Part shown: positions 1-13,900 of the stretch, in pieces
Layout of the letters: each line of letters starts with the position of its first letter
Position numbering within the stretch: position 1 is the first letter of the stretch
Origin: Patiria pectinifera
Taxonomy: Eukaryota > Echinodermata > Asteroidea > Valvatida > Asterinidae
Assembly: GCA_029964075.1 (NCBI GenBank)
Contig: CM057130.1
Span: 1,426,001 to 1,490,000, forward strand
DNA length: 64,000 nucleotides
Direction of reading: 5' to 3'
Notes under the pieces: generated by a model
Database searches by the model: none
Told to the model about the DNA's origin: nothing
The model's input: only the letters and a program-made list of their open reading frames with translations
Made by a program: the position numbers and the translations under genes

Positions 1-593
1 TGCCGGTGTATGTTCTTGTACTGTTTGTAATTGTAAGCCAGAAGCTTTTCATTTGCCACACTCCGGCCCTCTTGCTCAAAAAAAGTGAAAAGCCGTACAT
101 TTTTCACGGTGTTGACATTTGAGCTCAGAAATCATTGGTGCGTGACAGCAGCCTCCAACACAAGAATAGCGCGCTCCTGTCCGGGCTAGCAACGCACAAT
201 GAAAAGCTGCCTGCAATGGGTTCCTACACACTCACTCATAGACACAAAAGTGTTCAATGCATGTGACTAAGCTGATATGTTGTCACTCTGTTGAGTCATA
301 AACCAAAGTGTATGTGGAGTTGCGTACTATGGATGAACACCGAAGTATTTCTGTCGGTGTGCAACTTTTGCTCCGGCCATTCACTGTGCTGTTTTAAGCT
401 CGATGAATTTACCATTTTGTAGTTCAGTACTCAAACCCAATGGATTTAAGAAAGTGTACACAAGTGAATTAATATTGTGGAAAGGTAACAGTGCATGAAA
501 TGTGTTCTTGGTTCTTCAAATGTTTCAGAGTAAGTATGTTTCAGAGTAAGGAAGCCAAACTTTGGTTTCAGCAGAGTCTATAGAATTACACGT

Positions 594-935
594 AAGGCCA
601 ATTCATACTCGGCTCGGAAGTGAATGCGGATGTGAATTTCAACATCATGGCAAGTATTTGCACTACGAATTTGCAAAAGTTGAACACATTTCAACTCCAG
701 CGAATTTCACAGCGAATGTTTATTGCCGTCTAATTCCCTTCATGTTTGCATGATGACCTTTGATTTGTCTCTCTCAAAAGTTGCTTTTCTTTTCATACTC
801 GGCTCGAGGATGAATGCGGATGTGAATTTGTGACATCATGGCAAGTATTTGCACTACAAATTCGCAAAAGTTGAACACATTTCAACTCCAGTGAATTTTG
901 CAGCGAACGTAAGCCTATTCCCTTCACCTTCACGT
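594..935. mobile_element. Tandem pair of ggttcatac-type MITE fragments
   Basis: Two diverged copies about 195 bases apart share TCATACTCGGCTCG, GCAAGTATTTGCACTAC and AACACATTTCAACTCCAG. The second copy is interrupted by the LINE tail starting near 936 and resumes at 1410 (TTTGCGTGATGAC, TTGCTTTTCTTTT). Related complete elements lie at 29826-30161, 57525-57690 and 59831-59980. Confidence 0.6.
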
Positions 936-1409
936 TAATGGTCTTCCTGATCAACTTAGACTTCTTCTGGTCAGTTCATCCAAAAAGCTTTTTGTTAAAC
1001 ACCTCAAGGAATTCTATTTAAGTACAATGATTTTGTTTGTGCAAATCTTAACTGCTACTTGTGCCTACATTCAGCAAGATGTTAATTCCTTTTTTCCCTA
1101 TTTTTTCTCCTTTATGTATACGACTTTTATGTTTTTGTATGTGCTCACTTTATGTTCGAACTTACTACATTTATAAACTCTACCTGGGATCTCATTGTTT
1201 GCATTATTCCAAATACATGTAGTTTACTTTGACCGCAGTCTCGGGTGCTCCACTACAGAAGGCCAGTCCTTCTCTGGATACCACCCCCATTCATGCTGTA
1301 TTGTTCTGCTTTTTCTATTTTGATACACTTTGTTTTGATCATTAATCTTTATTCATTGTATGTTTGAAGTATGAATGGAAATAAAACAAACAAACAAACA
1401 AACAAACAA
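936..1409 (+). mobile_element. LINE 3' end with (AAAC)n tail
   Basis: The left end translates as NGLPDQLRLLLVSSSKKLF then VKHLKEFYL, which fits the last residues of non-LTR reverse transcriptase ORFs (NSLP..LR..S..FK..L). A 3' UTR and (CAAA)n tail follow. An ACGTT flank appears on both sides, and the insertion splits the second MITE copy at 793-1463. 5'-truncated. Confidence 0.6.
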
Positions 1410-1754
1410 ACGTTTGCGTGATGACTTATGATGTCTTTTCAAAAAGTTGCTTTTCTTTTTAGACAGTGCTTACAAAATGCCGAAATCCAAGTGAAACCCA
1501 GATGTGTACATTGTTGAAATGAGTGCCTCAGTGCTTCACCCTGAAGGCCACTTTAATTACTATGTGATCATGGAAAGTTTTATTTTCCTAAGACTTCCAA
1601 AGTTAACACTTCTTTTAGTGAAGGAAATGCTGTCAGCATTTAAATTAATGAAAGAAATCAGCTAATTCATCAACCTCCTCTCTAGAACAGTTTTAATTTT
1701 GTTTTTCTTTTGTGAGGAGTAAAAGCGAATTAACTTCGTGATGTGAACATTTCC

Positions 1755-1845
1755 GAAGCTTGGCACGATGGACTCGAACCCATATCTTTTGAATTACTAG
1801 CTAGTGCACACATCTTCAGCACTTGCCTCCAGGAGACTTACCTAC
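1755..1845 (-). mobile_element. Possible tRNA-derived SINE head
   Basis: On the minus strand GGTTCGAGTCC matches the polymerase III B box (GGTTCRANNCC). I see no convincing A box and no cloverleaf, so this is weak. Confidence 0.3.
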
Positions 1846-1941
1846 TGTCATTCACTTTTCCAAACAATTTTATTGGCACTTAAATCATTCTTTTCATTGT
1901 ACTAAATTCCTTCCTCATTTCAAAATATTGTTCATTTGCAG

Positions 1942-4900
1942 ATGAGAAGCGGACGTGTGCATGCAGAACAGGATATCAACATGCCTGCCAGTGACAATGG
2001 CCCCACAATGCAACAGCAGCAAGGCATTATGGGATCCATTCCATCCCTACAGCGGGGGTCGGCACAGAGCACGCACACACATGCGGCTGCTGTCAATGGA
2101 GATAAGAGCGCCCTCAGTAAACTGCTCAACAGTGAGTAGTTTGACAGCTGTTCGCATCATATTTTTACGGGTTCACTAGGGCATCAAGTTATTATTATGA
2201 GTTGTGAATTTAACCAAAACTTCATATTTTATGTGAACATAGTTACCAGACCTTATGTATCCACCAAGGTTACAAAAAATATTAAGTTACGGGAATGCAG
2301 GGACTTTGTACTCATCAGGCACTGCACACTCATCTTTGTACAGGGGTGTGAAATCTCAGCTTTTTAGCTGATTTCAGCTTTTTTTGTTTTGGATTTCAGC
2401 TTTTTCCCTTCACTTGCTGTGTACAAAAGTATGGGAGATTTCCAAAATTCAGCTTTTTTACACCTTTTTCAGCTATTTTTATCAGTGGTCACTCACACCC
2501 CTGTTTGTATCAATTTCCAACACTGGTCGGCCGACCAGCGTTTGAAAAAACTGGCTTTTTTCAAATACTGCCCCCAATTTACCATATTAGTTAGTCCGCA
2601 TTTTGTTTGCAATCGATTACACACCTATGAACGGGTACAAGCCAGCTAGACTGGTTCCCTGACCTTACAATTATCCTATGTCTATAATTTGCTTCGTTTC
2701 ATCTTACGTGGAGTCAGGGAACCAGACTACATGAACGCGATTGTTTTTCAGACTACAGGAACACGATTGTTTTTCAGACTACAGGAACACTATTGTTTTT
2801 CTTTGTTTTTCCAGCATCTACGAACACAAAACTTCAAAGAAGTCAGTGTAACAATTTGCTATAAAATACTAACCCCCCAAATCCATCCATTTCTGAAAAT
2901 TACAGCAAAAGCAAATATTATATATTCCCTTTTATTCTTTGTTTAAAATATGTACATGGTACATTTGTGTATTGTGAATTACTCCATGCACATTTGTACA
3001 TTGAATGACAGATAGTCACGATGACATTGATGCCGGTGACCAGTTTGGTCGTACCCCTCTGATGCTGACCGTGCTAGCCGACCGGTTGGAATGCGCTGAG
3101 CTTCTTATTAAGCACAGTGCTAAAGTCAATAGTGTGGACAATGCAGGCAGGACGGCATTCCACTGGGCAGCTTACAAGGTGGGAACAAAAGAGTTTTCTT
3201 TATTGTTCATTTCTGGTAATGAAAACAACAAATTTGCAGTAACACCATGTGAATAATATCTCTATTTGAGTTGATGTGGTTCTGAGGAAAACCAGTTGTT
3301 CTAACTTGTCGTTTCGAACAGTGTGCTCTGATGACGAACAGAGCACACTGTTCGAAACGTTGAGTTAAAACAACTGGTTTTTTTCCTCAGAACCACACAA
3401 CTCAAAAAGAGATGCGGTGTTACTGCAAACCTTCCATTCTTTGTATAACTGTGCATTTGTGAAGAATTCAGCATTCAATTATTCCAACTTAGACTCGATG
3501 GAATGTTCGAATATTCTATTTTGAAATGCACTGATCAAGTTAAACATGCACCAGCCTAAATTATAACACCTCACCCACAGATTCTGTGTCTTGATTGGCC
3601 GAGAGCGAGTCACATGTTACTTTCTAATTTTGCTATCTTTCTGTGCACGGCCAAAAGTACTATGCGCATAGCAACCAAAGCACTATACCATTAGCAACCA
3701 AAGTACTATTTCCACGGCGCAGTATTTGTGTGCAAATGCATGCTGGTGTGCGCGTTGTGCGTAGCGCGTATTATTCCAAAGAGAGCGCGCCGCAGACTTG
3801 GGTTCAAACATTTCGTGAAGGGTTAGTTTTTAAGAGAGAAATACATTTTCCACCAATTTTGTATTGAAATTGAAGTTTATTTCAACTGTGTTCAGATTTA
3901 AATAATGTAAAATATTAAAATCAAGCAGAATCTGTGGGTGAAGTGTTATAAAACAAATATTGAATGCTTTATCTCGTGGTGAAGTAAAACTAACCTCCCT
4001 CGGTGATCCATGGACCATTCTATTTTCCCTCGGCTTCGCCTCGGGGAAAATAGAATGTCCATGGATCACCTCGGGAGGCTAGTTTTACTACGCCATTCGA
4101 AGCATTCAATATTTGTATACTAGCCAACAATCAGGATTGACAAAAAGCTTAATAAAATGAAATACAGAACAGGTAGGCTTATATTTGACCGATTTTAAAG
4201 TAGAAATTTCAGCTAATATTCCTTATGAATAGAAGCTCTTAAATCGGCAAAAGTGTGGCATTTGAATAGAACCACGCAAATTGTACGATTACAAATAATA
4301 TCTTGGACCTTTTACATCATCACCCCGAGATTGCTCACGTATTTTTAATAATTGAATTTAAAAGAAGCTATTCAGTTCAAGTTGATGATTTGAAAATGTG
4401 AATATTCCGTATATTTGCCACAGAGTTTGCACACAAACCATGTGTACGTTTTGGGCCAGAAGATTTCATTCTTTGTAAGGCCAAAAAAAAAAAGTCTCCG
4501 GTTTCTGGTATGGAGCTTGCCCAAAAAGTGGTGTGGCGACGCAGCTTTTTTTTTTTTTTACCTGTTTTTTTTTGCTACCTGTTTTTTTTGCTTCAAATGT
4601 CGGCTGATGACTGCAAATGGTGCCCGACTAAACTTAGTGCAAATATATGGGAGTCCAGAGAGGTCACATAAAGCTTATTCTAGACCATAACCCAATCTAA
4701 AAACACGTTAAAATTGTGCAGCAGCAGGATTCCAGTCAAACCAGTGAGTTTGGCGGTTTTGAGACATCATCTTTCATTGAAAAAAAAACCTTTTTCATTT
4801 TGCTGACGCGCATGGCTACGGCATCGCGCGCACATACCAGAAACCGGAGACTTTTTGTTTTGGCCTAAAGCGTTGGACTTGTTACATTCTTAATAGTGTC

Positions 4901-7900
4901 TTTCAATCAAGTGTTCTATTCTGCACGAAAGGGTAACCTGAGGTTATGCAAGCTGCTTCTCGCCAAGGGAGCCAACTGGAGGATTAAAGACAAGGAGGGC
5001 CAGTCGGCATTGCACCTAGCAACTCGCCATGACAACACCAAATGCCTGATGCTGCTGATCAAACAACTGGAGCCAGGTGAACAAGACGAACAGGACAATG
5101 CGAAGGTGAAGACCAAGTGAATGCTTTTATCGATTCCTCTCATAAACTGCATGGAATTTGAACCATTTTCTTAGTCATGGCATTGATGAAAACTACAATA
5201 GGCTTTATTCATGAGTCGGCCATATTAAATTGAAAGCGAGGTAAAATCTTCAATTTTTGGAGCTTGTGAATAGAAATGAAAGCAATGAAATAAAGTTAAT
5301 TACAAATTAATACAAGTCTGCTCTGACGAAGAAATTAATATTTGTGATTCATTATACGCTTATGTTTTCAGCCACATTGAAAAACAATTCGTCCATTTTG
5401 TACAACCGATCAGTTCAGGCACTTGTGACATACTATTTTTGACACGCAATAAATTCAAATAGAATTTGATTTGTAAAAATTGTGTGATAAGTCGCACGAC
5501 TAAAAATAAACACACTCATGGATTTGTGCATATATATATAAAAACGCGCGACAAAATCTCGTATGTGAAAATGAAATTCAGGGAACACGATAAAAAATGT
5601 CTTCCCCATGAATAAGGTCTATACAGTCTCAGTAAGCAGATTGGTTTTCAAGTCCTCACAAGTCAATCACAAGTCTTGTTCCACTTTACAAGCTTTTCGA
5701 ATCAACTGTGACAGAGGCTTGTGAACTGACTTTTGATTGTCTTGTGATGGACTGGGGGTGAAACCTTAAAAAGCATAAGTATACATGTAGCTTTTACTAC
5801 ATGTAGGTATGCCTTTGCAAAGCTGAGACGGACAGGGTGAGTAAAAAAAAAGGAAACTCAAATGTCAGGACCATTTTGTTAATGAAGTTCTGCATGTAGC
5901 ACTTTCAAAATCTAGGATATGAAAGCCCAATTAATAAGCTTTCTTTTAGTACAAGAATCATTCAAATCACTCATAGACTTTTCAAGTTACGTTATTTTAA
6001 ACACAGACACCATTTTATACTTCTGTCCACGGATCACAAAAAGGTAAGTGTTTTTTCAGCAAAATGAAAACAATTCACATACATCCCTATGTGAATTGTT
6101 TATGTTTTGCTGTAAGAACACTTGCCTTGTTTTTATCCGTGGACAGAACTTTAATACGGTGTTTGTGTTCAAAATTCCGTAACTTGAAAAGTACATGAGT
6201 GATTTGAATGATTCTTGTACTAAAAGAAAGCTTATTAAATGGGCTTTCATATCCTAGATTTTGAAAGTGCTACATGCAGAACTTCATTAACACAATGGTC
6301 CTGACATTTGGGTTTCCATGTTTTGACTCGCCCTGTACAGTAGACATTGTAATCCCTAACTTTACAAGCACAGTTGCCTTAAAGGGAATATACAACATTT
6401 GCAAACATCGAAAAATAAAACTACCAAGTTTTTAAGAAATACCTTACTAGGATGTTGGTAAATGACAGTCTAAAGCATCCTGTAAAATTATGGCACCTGG
6501 TGTGAAGTCATTTTCAAGAAAATGGTATTTTTGTATACATTTCCAACGGTGGTCGGCCGACCACCGTTGGAAAAACCTAACTATATTTCAACTACTGCTC
6601 CAAATTTACCTTTTTTCTGTCCAAATTTTGTTTGGTATTGGTTACATGTTCATGACCGGGTGCAGGCCAGCTAGACTGGTTCCCTTACCTTACAATTTTC
6701 TGGCAACTATAAATTGATCCATTTCATCTTTAGTGGAGTCAGGGAACCAGACTACTTGAACAATTTTGTTTTTCTTGGTTTTTCCAGCATTTTTCGAACA
6801 TAAAACTTCAAACATGTCAGTGTAACAATATTTGATATATTATATTAACCCCTCAAATACTCCATTTCTGAAAATTACAGCAAAAGCCAATGATGTACAT
6901 TCCCTTTAAGGTGTGTAAAGTTAGGATTTAATTTTTGTTTTCTTTTTTTCAAACTTGATGATTAATAATTTTTATTTTGTATTTTCACAGAGAACTGCTC
7001 TACACTGGAGTTCTTCCTATGGGAATGAAGAGGCCGTCAAACTTCTCATCAAACATGCAAGTATTATTTGGATTTGATGTAAGGAATAGTAATGATTAAA
7101 AAAAATAAAAATATAAAAAAAACATCTGTAACATAAACAAAGATAAAAAAAAATTTGAAGATGGAATTTTATGTTAACCCTAACCTTCCCAACTCCTTCA
7201 AAATCCATTCCCCAAATTTTGGGGAATTTTGACAGATAAGCCATTCGTAACAAGTCCATCCAAATCTGACAGATTTCAATGGATGTGGTCCTGAAGCATT
7301 ATGCAAAGCAGAGTCAGTGATGGATTTTGATGGACTTGGTCCTCTACTTTAGTAAAAAAAAAAAGTCAGTAGGGAGTTAGGGTTACAAGGTTGGAATGTG
7401 TCATCTTCGTTTCATAACAGAAGCTGGTACTTTGAAAAAAAAAAGTCACCTTAACAATGTTAACATGAGCAATATGTAAAAAGCAATGCTTTTAATGGGA
7501 ATTTTTGTCTTGATTTTCCCAACAGAATTCCAATATTGGCATACCTGACGTTGACGGCAAGACCCCTCTTCATTGGGCTGCCAGTGCTGGTCATGACGTG
7601 TCTGCTGTCAACACTGTACAGCTTATACTGGTCAGTTTTTAAAGAGGTTGTGGAATGCTCGAAGACATTTCCGTCATTTTTATATGTAGCCTAAGGTGTG
7701 ATGAAATAAAAACGACTATTGTTTCTGTCATGAAATGAGTACAAAGGGTACTTTTGAGAGCTATTTTTCAGGTCCTGTTTCGACCCGAACGTTTATGCTA
7801 CTCTGCATCGGGAGTCCTGTTTATTACGTCACGATTTACTGTGTTTTGTTTGCTGCCCGCAACGACGACTTTTACACAAATTGCACGTTTGGGTCGAGAC

Positions 7901-10900
7901 AGGCATGACAGGACTTGAAAAAGAGCTCTCAAAAATACCTTCTGTACTCATTTTATGACAGAAACAATAGTCGTTTTTATTTCATCACACCTTAGGCTAC
8001 ATATACCCGAAAAATGACGGAAATGTCTTCGAGCATTCCACAACCTCTTTAACCAGGGAACAATATCATAGAGCTGCTATATATAGGCGCAACTATTTGC
8101 TGATCACAAACGACTTTTTTTAGAGGGTAAAACTATGGCTGGACTTCGGACATTTTCCAACTTTTCACTATACTTGTTCAAACAAAATTTTTGATGTGCT
8201 CATTCAGACTTTAAGTATGTGAAAGAATTTGACATGTGACAGCTCAAAATTGATTGCGCTTAGTCCGTTCGCCAAACAGTTTTTGTGTCTAATTTCGCAT
8301 TTTGGATATCAGCCTGTGGACAACAGTGAAGATGTGAAAAATGTACTCTCAGTGTTTTTTAGTCAAAACCATTCTTAAATGGCTGACGAAGTAACCTTAA
8401 GGCTTTGATTTAAGCACTTACCAACATACCACTCTGGAAGCTGAATCTGGGTACTTGAAGGAAAAAAAATGCCACTGGGTCTTAAGAATGAGACAGAAAA
8501 ATTCTTTAAGCTCTTTTTATTGGATTTTCATTGGGTATACAAAGCATTTATGAGGTGCACAAAAGTCATTCAAAGGTGCCGATCAATGAAAAGTCACATG
8601 TGACTTGTTGATTGTTTTGATCAGGACACGGAGCCCAGTGTGATTACTTGGCAGGACTACGAGGGTCGGACTGCCCTTCATCTAGCGGTTGCCCAGGGCA
8701 ACGAGACCATAGCTCAACAGCTCATCAATTTCCAGGTGGGTGGAACTTCTTGCGTTGGACTGACCAATAAATTAATCTATGTATTCGAGAATGAATGAAA
8801 ACCAAATGAAATCTTGAGACTTGAACACTGCATTAAGGGCAGTGTCATAACTTGGGTCCATTTTGTAGAGGGGCTGCATTTTTTTTGGGGGGGGGTACTC
8901 AATGTGTTTGTAACAATTGTTCTAATTTTAGCCTTCCCTCTAAGCAGTGATTAACAGCCAAATGTGATTACAGCCAAATATAGCAAAACAAATAGATTTA
9001 GAAAGCTGTCCATTTGAAGGGCAATATCCAATTTTTAAAAAAAAATCAATTCAGAGGGAATAACACAGCAAAACATAGCTATAATTTAAACAGAAACGGT
9101 ACAAACTGAACTTTTCTGTCTTCGATGTTTTTACATGTTGTTCAGTTACCATGTTCTGAAAATAAACCACATCCGGTGTTCTTTGAATATTTTTTTGTTG
9201 GGCATAGACGAGTTTGGTGAAGTGTAACGTGTCGGTCCTGGACAACATGTTCCGCACCCCTCTGCACTGGGCGGCAGTGCTTGGCCACACCCACATTGTG
9301 GAGCTTCTGCTTGACGCGGGGGCCAACGTGACCAGCTCGGATGCCAACGGGGCCACGCCATTGCATTACGCTGCACAGAATAACCATGCGGTGAGTTGAC
9401 AAGTCCAGTTTGAAATTCTGCTCAACGATACTTCAGTATTGGCCATAAGAGTTTGCCCGATATTTACTGCATGGGCATTACTACAGGAGTGAGTAGCTGC
9501 ACACTCAATAGAAATCTACAGCTAATCCTATGATAACAAATTAGCAGCGTCCGAATAACTAGAGTCTTTGCTGTTTAGTACACTCCATGTGGAGGGTATG
9601 GCTCCGTGCGCGAACAAGAGAGGGCGCTTTTTGACCACTTTCAAGCCCAGTGGACAGGGCACACTGCATGCGCGTACTGATTCACAGGTGTTTGGTGTGA
9701 AGCGCACATGACTGTATTTTGTGCACAAAGCCATAGCGTTTCTGCGTGAGTGTCGGGCGTTTTCAGCAATGCATTGGAAGTTCTCTACCAGTGGTCACCC
9801 CCAACTCGCCTACTCTCCATTGAGGGGGTACTTGTTCACGGAGACATGGCGTATTCAGCTAAAATTGCAATCAGAGTACACAGTTTAAGAAAGAGCATTT
9901 CAGAAGATTAGGGGAAATGACATTCCTTTTATTATTATTATTATTATTAATCATTTCTGGTAATGAAACCAAGGATTCCTCAAAAGCGCCCTAGGCGCTG
10001 TAGCTCGCAAGCCTGAAGAAACCTGTGGAGAGAAGACAATGAGAAGAAGTTACAGTTTTAGAGGTGGGAGGAAAAGCCCAGAAGAATATTCTGGGGAAAA
10101 CCCACGGAATCAGGCAGGGACTGAAAACCCAATCCACATATTGGCCCAGGCGGGATTCGAACCCGGGTCATAGCGGTGGAAGGCGGGGAAAGTACCGCTA
10201 CGCCAACCTGACTCCCCTGACTTTATAAGGCTAGGCATGGAGCAGTAGAGTATGTCATTGTATCTACTCACAATAGCCAATAAGGGTACGTAGTGAGGGT
10301 TATGTGCAATGGTTCATCCACGTAACAAAGCTTAAACTTCAAAGGCATGGAGTGTGCCCAAATTTGTAAATTGTACCAGAGTTGTAGCCGTGTCCATTAC
10401 AAGGCGTATCACAACTTGCATCAAAATGCAATTAACAACTATGTCTTTGTTTGGAATAGGATACCGTGGCAGCTTTTCTGAGTCGGGAGGGCATCACTGA
10501 TGAGCCCGATCTCGAGGGGCGCACCGCACTGATGTGGGCGGCGGGCAAAGGTGCCGATGAGGTGATTGTCCGCATGGTTGAAATCAGCCAGCCGGACATC
10601 AATGCCACGGATAAAACAGGTGCAACAGGTGAGTTTCTGGTCAGGAAGGAGCTAGTTTGAGACAGACTATGATTAACCATTGTTTGACTAACTTCACCTA
10701 CCTACCTACCGACCTATCTTGGCCGATCTTCCGATCGAACCAAGGAAACGAAGCCTCTCCATATGTCCAGACTTCACTCGAACTAAGGATGGTTGCAGTG
10801 GCACACCCATCGTTTGACTATAAAGACGTTTTGCACATTGCATTTAGTGCACAGATGTAAGTTGCCTCGCAAGTCAACCACTACTCGACTAATGGCCCTC

Positions 10901-13900
10901 ACCCGAATAATGCTCAAGGCAGCTTGTTTCAGGCCATTATGCTAACCCCAAGGCTTTTTAAAATCCTGCAGGAGGTTTTGAAGGCAAGATACAACATTTG
11001 CTTTTGCTGTTATTGCAGAAACTGTCATTTGTTTGTTGTACCACTAAACTGAGATTAATTTTTGCAAATATCATTTATTGGATTGTTTTTTGTTTAGCCC
11101 TTCATGCAGCAGCTATGTGTGGACATCCAAGCACAATCCAAGTTCTTCTAGAGGTAAGTGCTCACAACTGCCAGTCAAAAGTGAACAGTAAATTTAATTA
11201 CTAAGCAATATCTACATCACTTGATATCCAGGTCGGTATTAAACACATTTAGAAATCGTACGTTTCAACCTGTTTGCAGAAATCTGAACTCTGGAAGCAT
11301 ACATTTGTTTCAGTCATCAAAGCTCAGGCCAGGGCAGAATGAAAAAAACACTGCTCCCATTTTCAACACACTGTGGGTAGAAATCTTTGTGTGTAGAACT
11401 TGTCAAAAGAAAAATGCACATTTTGGGTATTTTCAATCATTTTCAAAGCCATGTACATGCATGATCACTTGCAGTTACCTACCAATTTCATATTTTGGAC
11501 TGTTATCAATACCCTGTGGAGTTATTCAGCCTGAAATGGTATCATTTGGATGAAACTAGCATTGAACGTTGTTTCAAAATAGGGTTCCTGCAGGTACACT
11601 GGGTTCGACCTAAATTTTTTTTTTCACTGGCCAGCCGGCTACTGAAACAGACTCTTAACTAGCCCGCCGGCACTTTCACTAGCCCGCATGTTTTTCTTTT
11701 ATAGAGTGTCTCATAAACAACAATGTGCGTACATTTAAAATGTGTATCCTGAGGCAATCTTCTAATCAACAGATGCCGTATCCCAATAAGTTTTGACTCG
11801 CCAGCCGGGCTACTTAAGGAATACTTTGACTATCTCGCTGCTGTATTGACTAGCATTTGGCTAGCGGGTTGCTGCTAAAATCAAACGCTGGGTACACTGT
11901 TTTTTACATGCGCTAGCAAAGGAATCCAGTTACCAGAACCCCCCCCCCCCCAAATTTGTTTTCCGAACTGAAACTTCAACAAGTTCGCCATTGTGAACCG
12001 TACTTAAAGATTTTGAGCAATTTTGTTGCTTCAAACTGAAAACAAAATGCACAAAAACAAATGATCCTACGTACCAGTACCTTTATTCACACTGCTGTTG
12101 CTATGGTATCAGCCAATCAGCATCCAGGATTTGAGTTTCCTTGAAGTAAACTGTACGTGTATGTACAAAGTGATAACTGTATCATCTTGATAAGAATTAA
12201 TTTCTGTCTGGGAAATGATGAAAATATTTTGTTTGTTTTGGAACAAATTTGTTTTTACAGCTTGGTGCGAATGTGAACATGCTAGACCAGTCCAAGCATA
12301 CACCACTCTTCAGGGCAGCAGAGATGGGCCATACTCTGGTAGCCAAGGCACTCGTACAAGGTCAGTTTTGGACGGTTTCAAACAAAGCCTAAGCAGGTTC
12401 CCACGCCATGCTTTAGGGTTAAAAAAACAGAATGGACAGGGACAGATCCAGGTGGATACTTTGCAAAAAAAGGAGGCTTTATCTAGGAATTATTGCCAGT
12501 GGCGTGTCCCTGCAAGAAGACATTTTAAAATCCCAGAAACAGTTTTGAAATCTGTGATGTTTTCTCATGCATATAGACCTTTGTCATGCTGCCACCATTT
12601 CAGTCATGTTCCTTGTATCCAATAACAGTACTGAATGCTAATGTTTTTTGTGCAATAAGGAGACAGACTATTTTTCCTTCCAGCCTCGCTTTGGTTACAC
12701 TGATTTGAATGGGAAAAAAAAATCAAATGGCTGCAACGTGATAATGGTCTATTGGGCCATCTGAGAATTCAATTTTTTATTAAAAAAAATTAAGTTATTT
12801 TCCCGAATGGCAGCAAACAGTAAGAGGGTGGAGTCCTCCTTCCCTTACTCAACATTTGGCCTGAACAGAACAGCTTTGTCATTGACGATTCTAAGATGAC
12901 ATCACAGTTTTGCTCATGAATATGGAAATTAGTATTAGCATACAAATAACTGAAGGCAATGAGGGATGGTAGTACGTACAACGATGTCAGTGATGTAATA
13001 AAATGTGGATTGTATGGTGTAACAAGTTCTGATTAACTTGATAACAGGTGGTGCGCATGTTGACATTCTGGATCAGGAGGGACGGTCACCTCTTCACTGG
13101 TATGTCTAGAATTTGGCTTGTGTTAAAGCCAGTGAATCTGTGCCATGTATCCCTTATTCATAAATAAAGACAGTTTGCCCATCCCTGTTGGTCAAGAGCC
13201 CGTCACGTGGGTGGTTTTAAATGGTTGATCAAGCACTGACTGGAATTAAACACTTTTTTCTGGTCTCACATGAAATAAGGATCCCTATGAAATCTGGTCC
13301 CTTTTACCCTTTTATTGGTTGAACCCTCACACGTGACCAGTCACTCTCTAATCATCTTCACTTAGGCATGCCCAGTACTCAGAGAGTCCTAAATTCACAT
13401 TACGTACACTGGCACCGCTGCATTCTGCGCCACATCGCACAGTATGCGCCACATCGCACAGTATGCGCCACGCTCGTGCCAGTCTCCATATAAGGAGATT
13501 TTTAGTACTACTTGGGCGAGGCACATACCATAACATAGCTATAGGGGTGTTTCACAAACCATGAAGTAAACTTGTTGAACAAAATCGTTGGAAATATATA
13601 GTTTTTGACTGTTTTGGCTTGTTTGACCTAAAGGTATTTATGAATGGAAATAAATATGTGCTTGGCCAGTGTTAAACAAGTACATTTAAAACAGGCTAGG
13701 GGCCTGTCGCCAATAACAGCCCGAGCTGATGGCTCTCACCTTCGGCTCGGGCCGTTATCCGCGTCCATGGCCCCTAGCCGGTTTTTAAACTTTCCAAGCA
13801 CATATTTATTCCCTTAGCAAAGGTGCTCTGTATGAAATATTGCTTTGTCAGTTCTTACAAAGCATGGGTGAAAACTCTAGTTTTTTTATGAAAAAGAACA

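Noticed and set aside
7057..7066. GT donor four bases after the GC donor of INVS exon 4
   Set aside because: It breaks the reading frame into exon 5, while the GC donor keeps both frame and family alignment.
10140..10216. True tRNA gene
   Set aside because: The tRNA-like head continues into a SINE body with a (TAA)n tail and a second copy at 47623.
12215..12625. 136-codon plus-strand ORF
   Set aside because: It crosses INVS exon 10 in the wrong frame; the exon is used in another frame with good splice sites.
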